This document shows positions 62,208-64,000 of a DNA stretch of 64,000 bases, piece by piece (within the stretch, counting starts at the first letter, position 1; each line of letters opens with the position of its first letter). The translations under genes were made by a program, and so were the position numbers. A model generated the notes under the pieces. It was given only the letters and a program-made list of their open reading frames with translations. It made no database searches and was not told the origin of the DNA. The DNA lies in the NCBI RefSeq assembly GCF_004345565.1, contig NZ_SLWA01000003.1, positions 558,001-622,000 of the forward strand, in the 5' to 3' direction. The stretch is from Flavobacterium circumlabens. GTDB lineage: Bacteria; Bacteroidota; Bacteroidia; Flavobacteriales; Flavobacteriaceae.

Positions 62208-64000
62208 TTAAAAATTAGCATTAAGACCAAACGAGTACCCTCTTACAATTGACGAGGAAAGCCCAATACCGCCACTTGCAGTCGCATATTCCGGATCTAT
62301 GTAAGACACGGCTGTTTTTGTGAGAAGGTTTTGCCCCTGAACGTAAATTCGTAAACGCTGAATCCCTATTTTATCAGAGATAGTTTTGTTGAGGGTATAT
62401 CCCAGGGTAATATTCTTCAATTTAATGTAACTGGCATCCTGAAGAAATTGAGAGGAAGCTTTGTAATCGGAAACCAAAGGCGAAGTTGGTCGGGTAAGAT
62501 ATACCTGTCTTATGGCTAAATCTGTCTGATCGCCCGCATTTTTCCATGCATTCAATACATTGACATGTTGGTTAAAAGCAGGGTTGTTGTATAAATTATA
62601 AATTCCGTCATTTAATACATAATGTCCTCCGGCATAAGAAATCAGGAACGACATGTCAAGACTTTTAAACCGGAAAGTATTGGTGAGACCACCATGATAT
62701 TTAGGTATAGAGGTCTTATTGATGACTTGTCTCAGACCATTAATTTCGTTGGTATTAGAGGTCGTTCTGTTGGTGTTATAATCTATTAATTTTCCGTCTT
62801 GTGTCCTGTATTGATTAAAGCCGGTTTTCGGATTTACGCCTGCCCAGTCCGCGATATAAAAAGATCGTATGGCGTTCCCTTCTTTAAATACCGTATATCC
62901 TGAATTTACCAGCATATCCTTTTCGTTCGATAAGGATAAGACAGTTCCCTTATTAAAGGCAATATTAAAGTCAGTAGTCCATGAAAAATCTTTGTTTTTA
63001 AAATTTACAAAGTGAAGGCCTATCTCAATACCCTCATTTCTAAAATCTCCAATATTGGAAATCAATTCGCTAAAACCGGAAGTTAATGGAAGTGGTTTAC
63101 TGTTTAATAAATCTTTGGTGTCTCTGATATAATAATCAATTGTTCCGGAAATACGGTTTTTGAAAAAGCCATAATCCAGACCGAAGTTTTTGTTGTTATT
63201 CTTTTCCCAGGTTAAATCTGCGTTTTCTCCTCTTGTCAAGTACGGTACTGTGCTGCCGGCATAATTAATCTGGCTTCTGTAACCGTATAAGGATTGAGAA
63301 GCAAAATCCCCAATAAAATCATTGCCCGAAGTTCCAATACTGGCTCGTAATTTTAAAGAGCTTATAGTGATACTTTCTTTAAAGAAATCATTGTATACAT
63401 TCCAGGAAGTACCAACAGACCAGAAGTTAGCATATTTATGATTATCCCCAAAACGGGAAGACCCGTCTCTCCTGTAGGATAAAGATAGATTGTACGTATT
63501 ATCGAACGAATAATTTAATCTTGAAAAATAAGATAAGGAACCGGCTTGCGATTTACTTTCACTAATCGTAGATAAAGTTTTAGCGGCACTTATGGTTTGT
63601 ATCGCATCGGAATTGAAATCTCTGGCAAATACAGACAGGCTGTTCGTTTCGTATTCATTAAATTCGTTGCCCAGTATAAAATCAAAACTGTGTTTATTTA
63701 TTTTTCTGGCTATCGTTGCTGTTAGCGTTCCGGTATAGTTGTTATTGTCACCGTTAGCATAACTTAATGTGCCTCCGTTGACTATGACTTTTTCGAAACT
63801 GCTGCTTTTTGAAGTATTGTAATTCGCTCCTAAAACGCCGTTTAAACTTAACCATTTAAAAGGTGTATACGTTAGATTAGCACTTCCTCCAATATTTTTT
63901 CGGTTGGCACTTATCTCGGTATTATCGCGAACATACAATGGGTTGTAAGGAATTCCGGAAGAATTACCAACATCCAGAAGTCTTAAGGGATCTCCATTAT
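62208..64000 (-). CDS. SusC/RagA-family outer-membrane transporter, C-terminal part (partial, runs off right edge)
   Basis: The frame is open from the right edge (NGDPLRLLDVGNSSGIPYNP, then LYVRDNTEISANRKNIGG) to the stop at 62208, about 597 residues of TonB-dependent barrel. Recognisable parts are YNLSLSYRRDGSSRFGDNHKYA, SIGTSGNDFIGDFASQSLYG, ADLTWEKNNNKNFGLDYGFF and the end RLRIYVQGQNLLTKTAVSYIDPEY, closing GYSFGLNANF. Plug and regulatory-like domains are beyond the window. It ends 11 bp before the interrupted susD, so it belongs to a second utilization locus. The substrate is unknown. Confidence 0.93.
   Translation of the reverse strand, partial: NGDPLRLLDVGNSSGIPYNPLYVRDNTEISANRKNIGGSANLTYTPFKWLSLNGVLGANYNTSKSSSFEKVIVNGGTLSYANGDNNNYTGTLTATIARKINKHSFDFILGNEFNEYETNSLSVFARDFNSDAIQTISAAKTLSTISESKSQAGSLSYFSRLNYSFDNTYNLSLSYRRDGSSRFGDNHKYANFWSVGTSWNVYNDFFKESITISSLKLRASIGTSGNDFIGDFASQSLYGYRSQINYAGSTVPYLTRGENADLTWEKNNNKNFGLDYGFFKNRISGTIDYYIRDTKDLLNSKPLPLTSGFSELISNIGDFRNEGIEIGLHFVNFKNKDFSWTTDFNIAFNKGTVLSLSNEKDMLVNSGYTVFKEGNAIRSFYIADWAGVNPKTGFNQYRTQDGKLIDYNTNRTTSNTNEINGLRQVINKTSIPKYHGGLTNTFRFKSLDMSFLISYAGGHYVLNDGIYNLYNNPAFNQHVNVLNAWKNAGDQTDLAIRQVYLTRPTSPLVSDYKASSQFLQDASYIKLKNITLGYTLNKTISDKIGIQRLRIYVQGQNLLTKTAVSYIDPEYATASGGIGLSSSIVRGYSFGLNANF

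Overview
The window comes from a low-GC member of the Bacteroidota, most probably a Flavobacterium-like member of the Flavobacteriaceae. Four things point there: SusC/SusD pairs, a type IX secretion sorting domain at the left edge, promoters of the Bacteroidota TAnnTTTG type, and flavobacterial intergenic repeats around 56.3-57.6 kb. Most of the window (about 2.7-53 kb) is one large polysaccharide utilization region. The right end holds a small decayed integrative element, some housekeeping-type genes and the start of a second, damaged SusC/SusD locus.

Layout. 1-800: C-terminus of a secreted T9SS protein. 801-2666: a decay zone with a ROK sugar kinase fragment, the tail of a sialate O-acetylesterase-like protein and a frameshifted SIS-domain sugar isomerase. 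2714-18202 (+): exported enzymes GH92, GH2, GH92, GH3, a GH101/GH129-like protein, a heparinase II/III-like lyase and a GH36-like enzyme. 18283-18549: transposase remnant. 18686-22236 (-): GH65 then GH30. 23327-29744 (+): GH10, GH105, an exported polysaccharide-pyruvyl-transferase-like protein and a DUF2264 (GH154-like) protein. 30130-32943: a membrane regulator. 33574-44132: a broken susC start, then two tandem susC-susD pairs. 44264-53092: right-handed beta-helix protein, GH2 beta-mannosidase, GH49-like lipoprotein, MFS transporter, uronate-type dehydrogenase and a broken DUF4861 gene. 53096-55948: integrase, ssb and truncated DUF932 gene. 56511-60669: TlpA-like protein, ABC-F ATPase and amidohydrolase. 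60796-64000 (-): susD with an in-frame stop, and a partial susC.

How it fits together. The enzyme set (alpha-mannosidases, beta-mannosidase, unsaturated-uronyl hydrolase, lyase-like proteins, beta-glucosidase, uronate dehydrogenase, MFS importer) suggests an acidic heteropolysaccharide containing mannose and uronic acid. SusCD would import oligomers, periplasmic enzymes would trim them, and the MFS transporter plus dehydrogenase would handle the uronate monomers. The substrate is inference.

The strongest signal that is not a gene is a 65-bp promoter element present three times (22372-22436 on the - strand; 22926-22990 and 33378-33442 on the + strand). Each copy has two half-sites 21 bp apart (GAGCGAT in five of six), then exactly 29 bp to a TAnnTTTG -7 box. 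The copies stand before the GH65-GH30 operon, the GH10-GH105 operon and the susCD operon. The likely reader is the regulator at 30130-32943, which looks like a hybrid two-component regulator with its kinase and receiver parts missing. It sits behind a promoter with a perfect 30-bp palindrome.

Several genes are scarred (ROK, SASA, SIS, first susC, a second beta-mannosidase, DUF4861, DUF932, last susD), so the locus looks as if it is being rearranged. No tRNA, rRNA or CRISPR array was seen.
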